DNA from: Gaiellales bacterium
GTDB lineage: Bacteria > Actinomycetota > Thermoleophilia > BMS3ABIN01
Length of the DNA stretch: 52,427 bases
Direction: 5' to 3'
Assembly (NCBI GenBank): GCA_003599855.1
Contig: QZKG01000033.1
Coordinates: 1-52,427, forward strand
The notes beneath the pieces were generated by a model. It did no database searches and was not told the DNA's origin. It worked only from the letters and a program-made list of their open reading frames with translations. Positions 1 through 8,768 of this stretch are shown piece after piece. A program made the position numbers and the translations under genes. The first letter of the stretch is position 1, and each line of letters begins with the position of its first letter.

Positions 1-549
1 GCCGCCAGCCTGGGCCTGAGCCGCGGAGAGTTCTCCCAGATGCGCCAGGCCTACGACTACAGCCTCCCGGCCGGGGAGTATTTCGAGCGTTGCCGTCTGA
101 AGACCTCGGGCCTGTTCACCGCCGCCTGCCGTCTGGGGGCCATCCTTTCGGGGGCAGGCGAAACCGCTGTGGCGGCGGTGGGGGAGTACGGCGACTGCCT
201 GGGGCTGGCGTTTCAGATAGCAGATGATATCCTTGATTACTCAGGCGACTCCAGCCGGTCCGGCAAGCTGACCGGCACGGACTTGAGGGACGGCACCGTC
301 ACCCTGCCGTTGATCATCGCCATGGAGCGCGACCCTTCCCTGGCAAAGCTCCTGGAGGAAAGCGAGGTGACCGGGGAGCTGGTGGAGGAAGTCCGCGAGC
401 GCGTAACCGCCACCGGCGCCCTTGAAGAGTCGTCCCTGACGGCGTACGGTTACGTGGAGCGGGCCCGGTCCGCGCTCAGGGCGGCGGACGAGATCGACAC
501 GGAGCCGCTGAAGCTGATCGCGGCGGCAGCGGTCGATCGCAAGGCCTGA
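1..549 (+). CDS. Polyprenyl diphosphate synthase, 3' part (5' end outside window)
   Basis: Open from the first base to a TGA stop, so this is the C-terminal 182 residues of a trans-isoprenyl diphosphate synthase. Such enzymes chain isopentenyl diphosphate onto an allylic primer for quinone or carrier-lipid synthesis. The second aspartate-rich motif is visible as DDILD (visible residues 75-79), preceded by FQIA and followed by GKLTGTDLRDGTVTLPLI, the usual arrangement before the final helices. The first aspartate motif would lie upstream of the window. Chain length cannot be told from this fragment. It ends 24 bases before dapB, on the same strand. Confidence 0.85.
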   Translation, partial: AASLGLSRGEFSQMRQAYDYSLPAGEYFERCRLKTSGLFTAACRLGAILSGAGETAVAAVGEYGDCLGLAFQIADDILDYSGDSSRSGKLTGTDLRDGTVTLPLIIAMERDPSLAKLLEESEVTGELVEEVRERVTATGALEESSLTAYGYVERARSALRAADEIDTEPLKLIAAAAVDRKA

Positions 550-573
550 CCTTACAGCTATGGGAGGATCGCG

Positions 574-1350
574 ATGATCAAAGTCATTGTTGTCGGCGCC
601 CTGGGGAGGATGGGGCGGACCACCTGCGAAGCCGTGATGGACGCGGACGGGCTGGAGTTGGCCGCGGCCGTGGACATAGCCTACGCCAACGGCGACGCCG
701 CCGCCACGGATAACCTGGCCGCCACCCCCCGCTTCGCGAGCCTGAAGGAATGCCTTGGCAGCGGCGAATTCGACGTGGCCGTGGATTTCACCGTCCCGGA
801 CCAGGTGCTCGACAACGTGAAGGCCTGCCTGGGCAAGGGCGTCCGCTGCGTGGTGGGCACGACCGGGCTTGACGGCGCTCGCCTGCAGGAGATCGAGGCG
901 GCGGCCAGGGAGAGCGGCGTCGGCTGCCTGGTGGCCCCCAACTTCGCCATCGGCGCGGTGCTGTTGATGGAGCTGGCCAAGATCGCCGCCCGCTACCTGC
1001 CCCATTGCGAGATCATCGAGCTGCACCACGACGGCAAGCTGGACGCCCCCTCGGGCACGGCGCTCAGGACCGCAGACCTGATCGCCGCCGACCGCAGGGA
1101 AGCGCCGCCCGTTCCGGGTCCGGAGGGCAACTCCGCCCGCGGCGTCATCTACCAGGGCATCCCCATCCACAGCGTCCGGCTGCCCGGCATGGTGGCGCAC
1201 CAGGAAGTGGTGTTCGGCGGCCAGGGGCAGACGCTCTCCATCCGGCACGACTCGATCTCGCGCGATTCCTTCATGCCCGGCGTGGTGCTGGCAGTCCGGC
1301 GCGTCATGGATATCGACGGCCTCGTTGTCGGGCTGGAGAAGATAATGTAA
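574..1350 (+). CDS. dapB: 4-hydroxy-tetrahydrodipicolinate reductase
   Basis: Cytosolic NAD(P)H-dependent reductase of the lysine/diaminopimelate pathway, reducing the product of DapA. The 258 residues carry the N-terminal dinucleotide loop GALGRMGR (8-15), VGTTGLD, APNF, and the family signature EIIELHHDGKLDAPSGTA with the catalytic His-His and Lys. Length is typical. The ATG is preceded by a GGGAGGA-like ribosome site. It lies 63 bases before the preferred dapA start (15 bases before the longer one), and dapL and dapF occur further along the window, so the window encodes much of the route to meso-diaminopimelate. Confidence 0.97.
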   Translation: MIKVIVVGALGRMGRTTCEAVMDADGLELAAAVDIAYANGDAAATDNLAATPRFASLKECLGSGEFDVAVDFTVPDQVLDNVKACLGKGVRCVVGTTGLDGARLQEIEAAARESGVGCLVAPNFAIGAVLLMELAKIAARYLPHCEIIELHHDGKLDAPSGTALRTADLIAADRREAPPVPGPEGNSARGVIYQGIPIHSVRLPGMVAHQEVVFGGQGQTLSIRHDSISRDSFMPGVVLAVRRVMDIDGLVVGLEKIM

Positions 1351-1413
1351 ATCTGGGATAATCTAATGCCGGCCTGTTCAGGAGGGCCGCAGGGGTATAA
1401 GCTTTGTGAGGAC

Positions 1414-2304
1414 ATGGAACATTCTCTGGGAGACATAATCACCGCCATGGTAACCGCCCTGAACGGCGACGGCAGCGTCAACTATGATGCCACCGCCGAA
1501 CTGGCCGCGCACCTGGTGGACAACGGTTCGGACGGGCTCGTGGTGAGCGGCACCACGGGCGAGTCGCCGACGCTGACCGATGACGAGAAGGTCGAGCTCT
1601 TCCGCGTCGTGAAGGAAGCGGTGGGCGGGCGCGCCACGGTCATCGCCGGCACCGGCTCCAACGACACCGCCCACAGCGTCGAGCTGACCAGGCGGGCCGA
1701 CGCCGCCGGCGTCGACGGTATCCTGGCGGTCACCCCTTATTACAACAAACCCCCGGTGGCCGGTCTCATCAGGCATTTCGGCGCCATCGCCGCCGCCACC
1801 GACAAGCCGGTGATCCTTTACAACATACCGGGACGCTGCGCCCTCAACATCGAGCCGGAGACGCTGGCTGAGCTTTACCGGATAGACAACATCGTGGCGG
1901 TCAAGCAGGCCAACATGGACCTGGAGCAGTCCCGACGCCTGGTGGAGCTCTGCGACATGGGCCTCTACGCCGGCAACGACGACATGGTCTACCCGCTGCT
2001 GGAGTACGGCGGGCTGGGCGGCATCTGCGTGGCCTCGCATCTGGCCGGGCCGCAGATGAAGGAGATGGTGCGGCTCTATCGCGCCGGCAACGCGGACGAG
2101 GCGCGCGCCATCGATGAATCCCTGAAGCCGCTCTACGAGGCGATATTCATCAACACCAACCCCATCCCCATCAAGGCGGCCATGAACATGCTCGGCCACA
2201 ACGTGGGCGGACTGCGCCTGCCTCTGGTCGAAGCTTCCGAAGAGGAGCAGGCTGAGCTCAGGCGCGTGATGGAGGAGATGGGGCTCTTGCAGCGCACGGC
2301 CTGA
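1414..2304 (+). CDS. dapA: 4-hydroxy-tetrahydrodipicolinate synthase
   Basis: Class I aldolase condensing pyruvate with aspartate semialdehyde. The 296 residues show ITAMVT near the start, GTTGES (substrate loop), YYNKPP, LYNIPGR with the proton-relay Tyr, VAVKQAN with the Schiff-base Lys (the family usually has IKEAS or similar), and AGNDD. I chose the ATG at 1414 because DapA proteins normally begin a few residues before the ITAMVT strand. An in-frame ATG at 1366 would add 16 unconserved residues and has its own weak GGGA site, so the start is not certain. After the stop, about 180 bases contain a GC-rich hairpin near 2310-2330 and no gene. Confidence 0.95.
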   Translation: MEHSLGDIITAMVTALNGDGSVNYDATAELAAHLVDNGSDGLVVSGTTGESPTLTDDEKVELFRVVKEAVGGRATVIAGTGSNDTAHSVELTRRADAAGVDGILAVTPYYNKPPVAGLIRHFGAIAAATDKPVILYNIPGRCALNIEPETLAELYRIDNIVAVKQANMDLEQSRRLVELCDMGLYAGNDDMVYPLLEYGGLGGICVASHLAGPQMKEMVRLYRAGNADEARAIDESLKPLYEAIFINTNPIPIKAAMNMLGHNVGGLRLPLVEASEEEQAELRRVMEEMGLLQRTA

Positions 2305-2487
2305 TCGGGCCCGGGGGCGGCGCCCCTGGCATGCGCTTTATCCGTGGGGCCTGAAGCGGCAGGATTTGACCCCTTCCCAGCGAAGAATCCCTTTAGAGAG
2401 AGTATTGAGACTGAAGGCGGCTGTTCGCGGGGTTTTGCCAGCGAGGTAAAGCTCTGATCAGTCGTGTTCCATGATTGAAAGAGGCAG

Positions 2488-4149
2488 ATGAAGAAACCAG
2501 CGATGAGAATAATACCCCTCGGGGGCCTGGGCGAGATCGGCAAGAACATGATGGTCCTCGAGTACGGCGGCCGGCTGCTGGTGATAGACGCCGGGCTGAT
2601 GTTCCCCCGGGACGAGCTATTGGGCATCGACCTGATCATCCCCGACTTCACCTACCTGCGGGAACGCGCCGACCAGCTGGAGGCGGTGCTGCTCACCCAC
2701 GGCCATGAGGACCACGTGGGGGCCCTGCCGTTCCTGCTCAGGGAGATCAACGTACCGGTCTACGGCACGCGGCTGACCCTGGGGCTGGTGCGCAACAAGC
2801 TGGAGGAGCACGGGCTGGCGGCTGACTCGGAGCTCATCGAGGTCGAGGCGGGCAAGCCGCGCCAGATCGGCCCCTTCTTTTGCGATTTCATCCCGGTGGC
2901 CCACAGCATCCCCGACGGCATCGCCGTGGCGGTCAAGACTCCCGCGGGCACCGTGGTCCATTCCGGCGACTTCAAGCTCGACCCGAACCCCATCGACCGC
3001 CGCCGCACCGACCTGAGCAAGTTTGGTGAACTGGGTGGTGAAGGCGTGTTGCTCCTCCTCTCCGACAGCACCAACGCCGAGACCCAGGGCGTCACCGGCC
3101 CGGAGAAGTCGGTGGGCAAGACCCTCAATGACATCTTCAGCCAGGCTCCGGGGCGGATCATCGCCGCGTCGTTCGCCTCCCACATCCATCGCATCCAGCA
3201 GATAGTCGATACCGCCCGCCGTCACCGGCGCAAGATCGCCATCGTGGGGCGGTCCATGGTGAAGAACATCCAGATCGCCCGGGAGCTGGGCTACCTCAAG
3301 ATCCCCGACGAGATGATCATCACCCTGGGCGAGGTCAATGACTACCGCCCCACCAAGGTCGTCATTATCTGCACCGGCAGCCAGGGCGAGCCGCTCTCGG
3401 CGCTTTCGCGGATGGCCGCCGGCGACCACAAGAAGGTCGACCTCGCCGAGGGCGACACCGTCATCCTCTCGGCCAAGCCGGTGCCGGGCAACGAGGTGAG
3501 CGTGCACCACGTCATCAACCGCCTGTTCAAGCGGGGCGTGAACGTGGTCTACGAGTCGGTGGCGCCGGTGCATGTTTCCGGCCACGCCGCCCGCGAGGAG
3601 CTCAAGACGCTCATCAACATGACCCAGCCCAAGTACCTGATGCCCATCCACGGCGAATACCGCCACATCCATTTCCACGCGCTGCTGGCGGAGGAGATGG
3701 GGATGGACCGGCGGCGCATCATCAAGGCATCGAACGGCGACGTCGTGCGGCTGGCGGGCGGCAAGGTGGAGATCGTCGACAGCATCGAGGCCGGCATGAC
3801 CTTCGTCGACGGCCTCGATGTGGGCGACATCCAGGACGTCGCCCTGCGCGACCGCAAGAGGATCTCCCGCGACGGCACCCTGATTGTGGTGGCGCCGGTG
3901 CGCGAGCAGGACGGCTCCATCGTCGCCCGGCCGGAGATCACCACCAAGGGCTTCGTCTACATGGGCAACAAGCGCGAGTTGATGAAAGAGGTCTCCGCCC
4001 TGGTGGAGGAGATACTGAGCGAGGGATCACGCAAGGGGGACAGCGACCCGGTGCTGATGCAGGAACACATCCACCGGCGGCTGGCCAAGTTCATCTACAA
4101 GAAGACCCGCAAGCGCCCGCTGATCATCGCGCTGGTGGTGGAGGTCTAG
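2488..4149 (+). CDS. rnj: Ribonuclease J
   Basis: Metallo-beta-lactamase/beta-CASP ribonuclease with endonuclease and 5'-3' exonuclease activity in RNA turnover. The 553 residues contain the zinc motif HGHEDH (71-76), HSIPDG, HSGDFKLD, the beta-CASP segment with ASFASHIHRIQQ, and HVSGHA plus PIHGEYRH near the C-terminal linker. Length is typical. An AGAGG site lies just before the ATG; a second in-frame ATG is at 2503. The dapA-rnj-ftsK order is a common actinobacterial arrangement. RNase Y is also encoded in this window, so both Gram-positive-type RNases coexist. Confidence 0.96.
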   Translation: MKKPAMRIIPLGGLGEIGKNMMVLEYGGRLLVIDAGLMFPRDELLGIDLIIPDFTYLRERADQLEAVLLTHGHEDHVGALPFLLREINVPVYGTRLTLGLVRNKLEEHGLAADSELIEVEAGKPRQIGPFFCDFIPVAHSIPDGIAVAVKTPAGTVVHSGDFKLDPNPIDRRRTDLSKFGELGGEGVLLLLSDSTNAETQGVTGPEKSVGKTLNDIFSQAPGRIIAASFASHIHRIQQIVDTARRHRRKIAIVGRSMVKNIQIARELGYLKIPDEMIITLGEVNDYRPTKVVIICTGSQGEPLSALSRMAAGDHKKVDLAEGDTVILSAKPVPGNEVSVHHVINRLFKRGVNVVYESVAPVHVSGHAAREELKTLINMTQPKYLMPIHGEYRHIHFHALLAEEMGMDRRRIIKASNGDVVRLAGGKVEIVDSIEAGMTFVDGLDVGDIQDVALRDRKRISRDGTLIVVAPVREQDGSIVARPEITTKGFVYMGNKRELMKEVSALVEEILSEGSRKGDSDPVLMQEHIHRRLAKFIYKKTRKRPLIIALVVEV

Positions 4150-4161
4150 GGAAGGGGACAG

Positions 4162-6597
4162 ATGGCTGCCAGGACAAGGAAGCAAGCGGCTGCCAGAGGC
4201 GGCCGCGCCGGCAAGCGCCAGCGGCGTTCGGCGCGCAAGCGCGGCAACGACCTCAGGCACCTGCGCGAGCTGGGCGGGCTGGCCCTCATCGCCCTGGGAG
4301 TCTTCCTGGCCTTCGTCGTCTACCTCGGCTGGTCGGGCGGCCTGGTGGGCTCAGCGCTCGAGACGGGTCTGCGCTTCATGTTCGGCATCCTGTCGTTCCT
4401 GGCGCCGCCGGCTTTCGTCGCGCTGGGGGCCTGGCTGATCTTCCCGGAGATGCCCCGGGGGCCCGTGGGGCTGCAGGTGGGCGTGGGGCTCCTGGCGGCG
4501 GCCCTGTTCCTCATCGCCGGCGCCAACACCTTCTCCATCCTCGGCAGCGGCGCCGGCCACGGCGGGTTCTTCTCCATCGACAATTTTCCCGGGCGCGGCG
4601 GCCTCGTGGGTGAGACGCTCTACTGGCTCACCGCATCCCTGGTGGGCGACATCGGCAGCACCGTGGCCGCGGTGTTTTTGCTACTGGCGGCGGCGTTCCT
4701 CATCACCGGGGCGTCGGTCAGGACGGTGCTCCTGCATTCCGGTCTCGGAGCCCGGCGCGCGGCGGCGCGGGCGCGCCGGACCACCAGGCAGCTGGGCGAG
4801 TCCCTCGCCGAGAAAAGGTCGAGGGCGCGGGGGGAAGCCGGCAGCGCGGCAGCGCCTTTCGGCGCCGGCCCGGAAGGTGCCGGTGAAACCCCCGGGCAGG
4901 CCCTGAACGCCCCGCTGGAGGCGCCCTTCAACGGCGCCAGCGATTTTCCTGACATCTACGGCGGCCGGGAACCGGCGCTCAGCCTGGTGGTGGACGAAGT
5001 TGATGATGAAGCTCAGGATCAGGCGCCCACGGAAGTGATCGTCGCTGGCGGGCAGGTGGAGCCGGTCCAGGAAGAGCTCTTCCCCCGGGACGACGAGGGC
5101 GAGGCGACGGAATACGTCTTGCCCAGCCCCGACCTCCTCTACCGCAGCGCCGAGGCGGCTGCCGATGACGGCAGCGTCAACGAGCGCGTCGGCCGGGTGC
5201 TGGAGGAGACACTGGCCAGCTTCGGTATCGAGGCGCGCGTGACCGGCGCCGTCACCGGGCCGCGGGTCACCCGCTACGAGATCGAGCTGGCGCCGGGCAT
5301 CAAGGTCTCCCGGGTCACCAGCCTCAAGAACGACCTGGCCATGGCCCTGGCGGCCACCGACATCAGGATCCTCGCGCCGATCCCGGGAAAGCGGGCCGTG
5401 GGCGTCGAGGTGCCTAACCCGCGCTCGAACCTGGTGACCCTGGGCGACATCTACCGCAAGGCGCCCGGCGGCCTCGAGCCGCTCACCGCCTGGGTGGGCA
5501 AGGACATCTCCGGCAACCCCGTCTTCGCCAACCTTGCCAAGATGCCGCACCTGCTGGTGGCCGGCACCACCGGCTCCGGCAAGAGCAGCTGCATCAACTG
5601 CATGGTCTCCTCGATCCTCCTGAGCAGCACCCCGGACGAGGTGAAGATGATCCTCATCGACCCCAAGACGGTGGAGCTCAACCACTTCGAGGGCATCCCG
5701 CACCTGCTGACGCCGGTGGTCACCAACATGAAGAACGCAGCCAACGTGCTGGCGAACCTGGTGGAGGAGATGGAGTCGCGCTACAGCAGGATGCAGCTGG
5801 TGAAGGCCAAGCACATCGACGACCTCAACCACGTGCGCAAGATGCGCGGCGAGAAGCCGCTGCCCTATATCCTCCTCATCGTGGAGGAGTTCGCCGACCT
5901 GATGATGGTCTCGCCCACGGACGTGGAGGACGCCATCATCCGCCTGGCGCAGAAGTCCCGGGCGGTGGGCATCCACTTGGTGCTGGCTGTGCAGCGGCCC
6001 TCGGTGGACGTGGTCACCGGCCGCATCAAGGCCAACGTGCCCTCCAGGATCGCCTTCCGGGTCTCGTCCCAGGTCGACTCGCGGGTCATCATCGACGCCG
6101 CCGGCGCCGAGAGCCTGCTGGGTTCGGGCGACATGCTCTTCCGCCCGGTGGGCTCCAACCACATCCAGCGCGTCCAGGGCGCCTACGTCTCGCCCGAGGA
6201 GATCAAGCTGCTCACGGACCACGCCCGGAGCATGAAGACCCCGGATTTCCGCTACGAGCTGCTGGAGGGCAGGGAGATCGACGAGGACGAGAAGCTGTCC
6301 TCCAACGATGACGAGCTGCTGCCGGAGGCGATGCAGCTGGTCATCACCCATGGAACCGCGTCGGTGTCATTCCTGCAGCGGCGGCTCAGGGTCGGCTACT
6401 CCCGCGCCGGCCGCCTGATAGACATGCTGGAGCAGAAGGGCGTCATCAGCGGCTACGAGGGCAGCAAGCCCCGCCGGGTGCTGGCCGGCGAGGAGGACCT
6501 GGAACGGCTGCTGGATGATTTCCGCGGCGACGACGAGGGAGAGCCAGAGCCGGAGCCGGAGCCCGAGGAGGTCGCCGCCTTCACCGAGGGCGACTGA
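4162..6597 (+). CDS. ftsK: DNA translocase FtsK/SpoIIIE
   Basis: Septum-anchored ATP-driven DNA pump for chromosome segregation. The 811 residues comprise a basic N-terminus, four or so membrane helices (about 35-200), a charged linker, the alpha/beta translocase domain with Walker A GTTGSGKSS (about 468-476) and Walker B LLIVEEFADLMM (about 570-580), the AQRPSVDVVTG motif, and a C-terminal winged-helix gamma domain that reads KOPS-type sequences. The last residues are an acidic Glu-Pro repeat followed by a short tail. It starts 12 bases after rnj with a GGGAAGGGG site and converges on the KimA gene. Confidence 0.96.
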   Translation: MAARTRKQAAARGGRAGKRQRRSARKRGNDLRHLRELGGLALIALGVFLAFVVYLGWSGGLVGSALETGLRFMFGILSFLAPPAFVALGAWLIFPEMPRGPVGLQVGVGLLAAALFLIAGANTFSILGSGAGHGGFFSIDNFPGRGGLVGETLYWLTASLVGDIGSTVAAVFLLLAAAFLITGASVRTVLLHSGLGARRAAARARRTTRQLGESLAEKRSRARGEAGSAAAPFGAGPEGAGETPGQALNAPLEAPFNGASDFPDIYGGREPALSLVVDEVDDEAQDQAPTEVIVAGGQVEPVQEELFPRDDEGEATEYVLPSPDLLYRSAEAAADDGSVNERVGRVLEETLASFGIEARVTGAVTGPRVTRYEIELAPGIKVSRVTSLKNDLAMALAATDIRILAPIPGKRAVGVEVPNPRSNLVTLGDIYRKAPGGLEPLTAWVGKDISGNPVFANLAKMPHLLVAGTTGSGKSSCINCMVSSILLSSTPDEVKMILIDPKTVELNHFEGIPHLLTPVVTNMKNAANVLANLVEEMESRYSRMQLVKAKHIDDLNHVRKMRGEKPLPYILLIVEEFADLMMVSPTDVEDAIIRLAQKSRAVGIHLVLAVQRPSVDVVTGRIKANVPSRIAFRVSSQVDSRVIIDAAGAESLLGSGDMLFRPVGSNHIQRVQGAYVSPEEIKLLTDHARSMKTPDFRYELLEGREIDEDEKLSSNDDELLPEAMQLVITHGTASVSFLQRRLRVGYSRAGRLIDMLEQKGVISGYEGSKPRRVLAGEEDLERLLDDFRGDDEGEPEPEPEPEEVAAFTEGD

Positions 6598-6630
6598 CCC
6601 GGCGGCGATCGCCTTACCTGCCTACTCACC

Positions 6631-8442
6631 CTACTCCGTCAGCCGCATGGGCACGCTGGTGGAGACGACATCCTTCCTGAAGAGCAGCATCCCCTTGATG
6701 ATGAGCGCTGTCTGGTTGTGCAGCAGGTGGTGCCACCATTTCGTCGGCACGAACTCCGGCAGCACCACGGTGACCACCCCGTCCTTGTTCTTGCCTCGCA
6801 CGTAGTCGATGTAGCGCATCAGGGGGCTGATGACAGAGCGGTAGGGCGACGCCAGCACCACCAGCGGCACCTCCATGCCGTAATCCTCCCACTTGGCTTC
6901 GATCTTCTCCGTTTCCGCCGGGTCGAAGCAGACGTAGACAGCGGTGACGTCGTCGGAGATGGCCTTGGCGTACTTCACCGCTGCCAGCACCGCCCGGTGC
7001 ACGCCCGATACCGGGATGATGACGGCGTGGTGGCTGAACTCGCCTGGCGCCGCCACCCCTTCGAGGGAAAGCTGCTCGGCGATGGAGCGGTAGTGGCTGT
7101 TGACGCGGCGGGTCAGATAGACGAGGACCGGGATGGTGATGACCACCAGCCAGGCGCCGTGGGTGAACTTGACCGCGGCGATGACGGAGAGCACCAGGAG
7201 CGTGGTGGCTGCGCCGAAACCGTTGATGGCAGCGCCGCGGCGCCAGCCCCGGCCCCGCTCCCGGAACCAGTGGCGCACCATGCCGGCCTGGGCCAGCGTG
7301 AAGGAGAGGAAGACGCCCACGGCATAGAGCGGGATGAGAGCGTGGGTGGCGCCGCCGAAGATGACGATGAGCAGCGCAGCGAAGAAGCCCAGGATGATGA
7401 TGCCGTTGGAAAAGACGAGCTTGTCGCCGCGGCTGGCCAGCTGCCGGGGCAGGAAGCGGTCGGCAGCCATCACCGAGGCCAGCCGGGGGAAGCCGGCGAA
7501 GGAGGTGTTGGCTGCCAGGAAGAGGATGAGCGTGGTGGCGAACTGCACCAGGTAATAGAACGGCCCCGTGGAGAAGACTGCACGCGCCAGCTGCGAGAGG
7601 ACGGTCTCGCTCTCGCTGGGGATGATGCCGTAGTGGTCCGCCAGGAAGGTGATGCCGATGAAGAGCGAGCCAAGCAGCACCGCCAGCCACACCAGGGTCA
7701 CGGAAGCGTTGCGCGCCTCGGGCTTCCTGAATGCCTGGACGCCGTTGGACATGGCCTCGATGCCGGTCAGCGCCGCGCAGCCGGAGGCGAAGGCCCTGAG
7801 GATGATGAAGAGCGGCAGGTAGTCGCTGGGCGGCTGGACGTATTCTGGCATGGGCGGGTGGTCCTGGAAGAAATAGCGGTAGATGCCGTAGCCGATCAGC
7901 ATGAACAGGCTGGCCAGAAAGACATAGGTGGGCACCGAGAAGATATAACCCGCCTCGCGCACGCCCCGCAGGTTGATGAACATCAGGATGACGATGCCGG
8001 CGATGCCGATGAGCACACGGTGCTCGTGGATGGCAGGGAAGGCTGATGTCAGCGCCGCGACGCCGGCGGTGATGCTCACGGCCACGGTCAGCACGTAATC
8101 GATCATCAGCGAGGCGCCCGCCACCAGCCCGGCATTGACGCCGAGGTTCTCCCTGGTGACGACGTAGGCGCCGCCGCCGGACGGGTAGGCGTGGATGATC
8201 TGGTAATACGAGGTCGCCACGATGGCGATGAGGGCGGCGATGCTGATGGAGATCGGCATCGAGTAGCCCAGCATCACGGTGCCTGCCAGCACCAGCGCCA
8301 GCAGGATCTCCTCCGTCGCGTAGGCGACCGATGAGAGCGCGTCGGACGAGAAGATGGCCAGGCCCATGGCCTTGGGCATCCGTTCGTGCTGCTCGCGGAC
8401 GCTCTCGATGGGCTGCCCCAGCAGCATCCTTTTCAGGGTCAT
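6631..8442 (-). CDS. kimA: KimA-type potassium importer (APC superfamily)
   Basis: A 603-residue APC-superfamily permease with about 12 membrane helices and a cytosolic C-terminal domain starting around HAVIIPVSGVHRA. The N-terminus, LKRMLLGQP followed by FSSDALSSVAYATEEILL, matches what I recall of Bacillus KimA (YdaO), a proton-coupled K+ importer of about 607 residues. The ATG at 8442 is preceded by AGGAGGCGGG; a longer frame to 8532 would begin inside the riboswitch expression platform and is rejected. The upstream c-di-AMP riboswitch independently supports a potassium role, since c-di-AMP generally shuts down K+ uptake. A general amino-acid permease is the alternative reading. Confidence 0.88.
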   Translation of the reverse strand: MTLKRMLLGQPIESVREQHERMPKAMGLAIFSSDALSSVAYATEEILLALVLAGTVMLGYSMPISISIAALIAIVATSYYQIIHAYPSGGGAYVVTRENLGVNAGLVAGASLMIDYVLTVAVSITAGVAALTSAFPAIHEHRVLIGIAGIVILMFINLRGVREAGYIFSVPTYVFLASLFMLIGYGIYRYFFQDHPPMPEYVQPPSDYLPLFIILRAFASGCAALTGIEAMSNGVQAFRKPEARNASVTLVWLAVLLGSLFIGITFLADHYGIIPSESETVLSQLARAVFSTGPFYYLVQFATTLILFLAANTSFAGFPRLASVMAADRFLPRQLASRGDKLVFSNGIIILGFFAALLIVIFGGATHALIPLYAVGVFLSFTLAQAGMVRHWFRERGRGWRRGAAINGFGAATTLLVLSVIAAVKFTHGAWLVVITIPVLVYLTRRVNSHYRSIAEQLSLEGVAAPGEFSHHAVIIPVSGVHRAVLAAVKYAKAISDDVTAVYVCFDPAETEKIEAKWEDYGMEVPLVVLASPYRSVISPLMRYIDYVRGKNKDGVVTVVLPEFVPTKWWHHLLHNQTALIIKGMLLFRKDVVSTSVPMRLTE

Positions 8443-8475
8443 CCCGCCTCCTGTTACTTTTCTGAATCCAGGCAC

Positions 8476-8504
8476 AAAAAAACCGCCGCAACACAGCGGT
8501 CGGT
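8476..8504 (-). terminator. Intrinsic terminator of the c-di-AMP riboswitch
   Basis: Read on the minus strand, a GC stem (ACCG-CCGC against GCGG-CGGT) is followed by seven T residues. It sits between the riboswitch aptamer and the KimA start, as expected for an off-switch in which ligand binding favours premature termination. Confidence 0.82.
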
Positions 8505-8534
8505 AGCTGGCCGTTGTTGGTTGCCCTTCCATTC

Positions 8535-8652
8535 TGCCTGCGAGGTTAGCTGACGGATTGGGCCCTGGAAGTGGCCCTTCCCTGCTCCAGGGAATTAGCC
8601 CCGATTGATTGGGTCCCCCGCACCCGCGACCAGCGCGGGTCTAGGCGGCATG
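8535..8652 (-). promoter_or_regulatory. c-di-AMP riboswitch (ydaO-yuaA class) ahead of kimA
   Basis: On the minus strand the leader contains the hallmark blocks of the ydaO aptamer in the correct order: GCGGGGGACCCAAT, then GGGGCTAATTCC, then AATCCGTCAGCTAACCTCG, then GCAGGC closing the first helix with GCCT at the 5' side. I identify it from remembered consensus, not a covariance search. It is preceded by a promoter and followed by a terminator, 90-odd bases before the KimA start. Known members repress potassium and osmolyte transporters when c-di-AMP is high. Confidence 0.93.
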
Positions 8653-8670
8653 TGTTATTTCCAAAACGGG

Positions 8671-8699
8671 ATATTACTCCTGTTTCACGCCCGGCGCAA
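8671..8699 (-). promoter_or_regulatory. Sigma-70-type promoter for the riboswitch-kimA transcript
   Basis: On the minus strand TTGCGC and TAATAT are separated by 17 bases. The predicted start, near 8664, is about a dozen bases before the riboswitch aptamer. It lies downstream of the hypE stop, so kimA need not depend on hydrogenase-operon transcription. Confidence 0.6.
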
Positions 8700-8768
8700 G
8701 AATGTCTTTTGACCATTAACCGCCGGGAAAATGAAGAATTTGAATCAGGTGAGGGGGCGGTGGGCCGC

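Noticed and set aside
241-1248. Long antisense frames opposite dapB, rnj, ftsK and many other genes
   Set aside because: They are composition-driven shadows in GC-rich DNA, rich in Arg/Gly/His/Pro or with no motifs, opposite genes with clear family signatures.
8443-8532. Upstream extension of kimA by 30 residues
   Set aside because: It would be encoded by the riboswitch expression platform and terminator, while the ATG at 8442 has a strong ribosome site.
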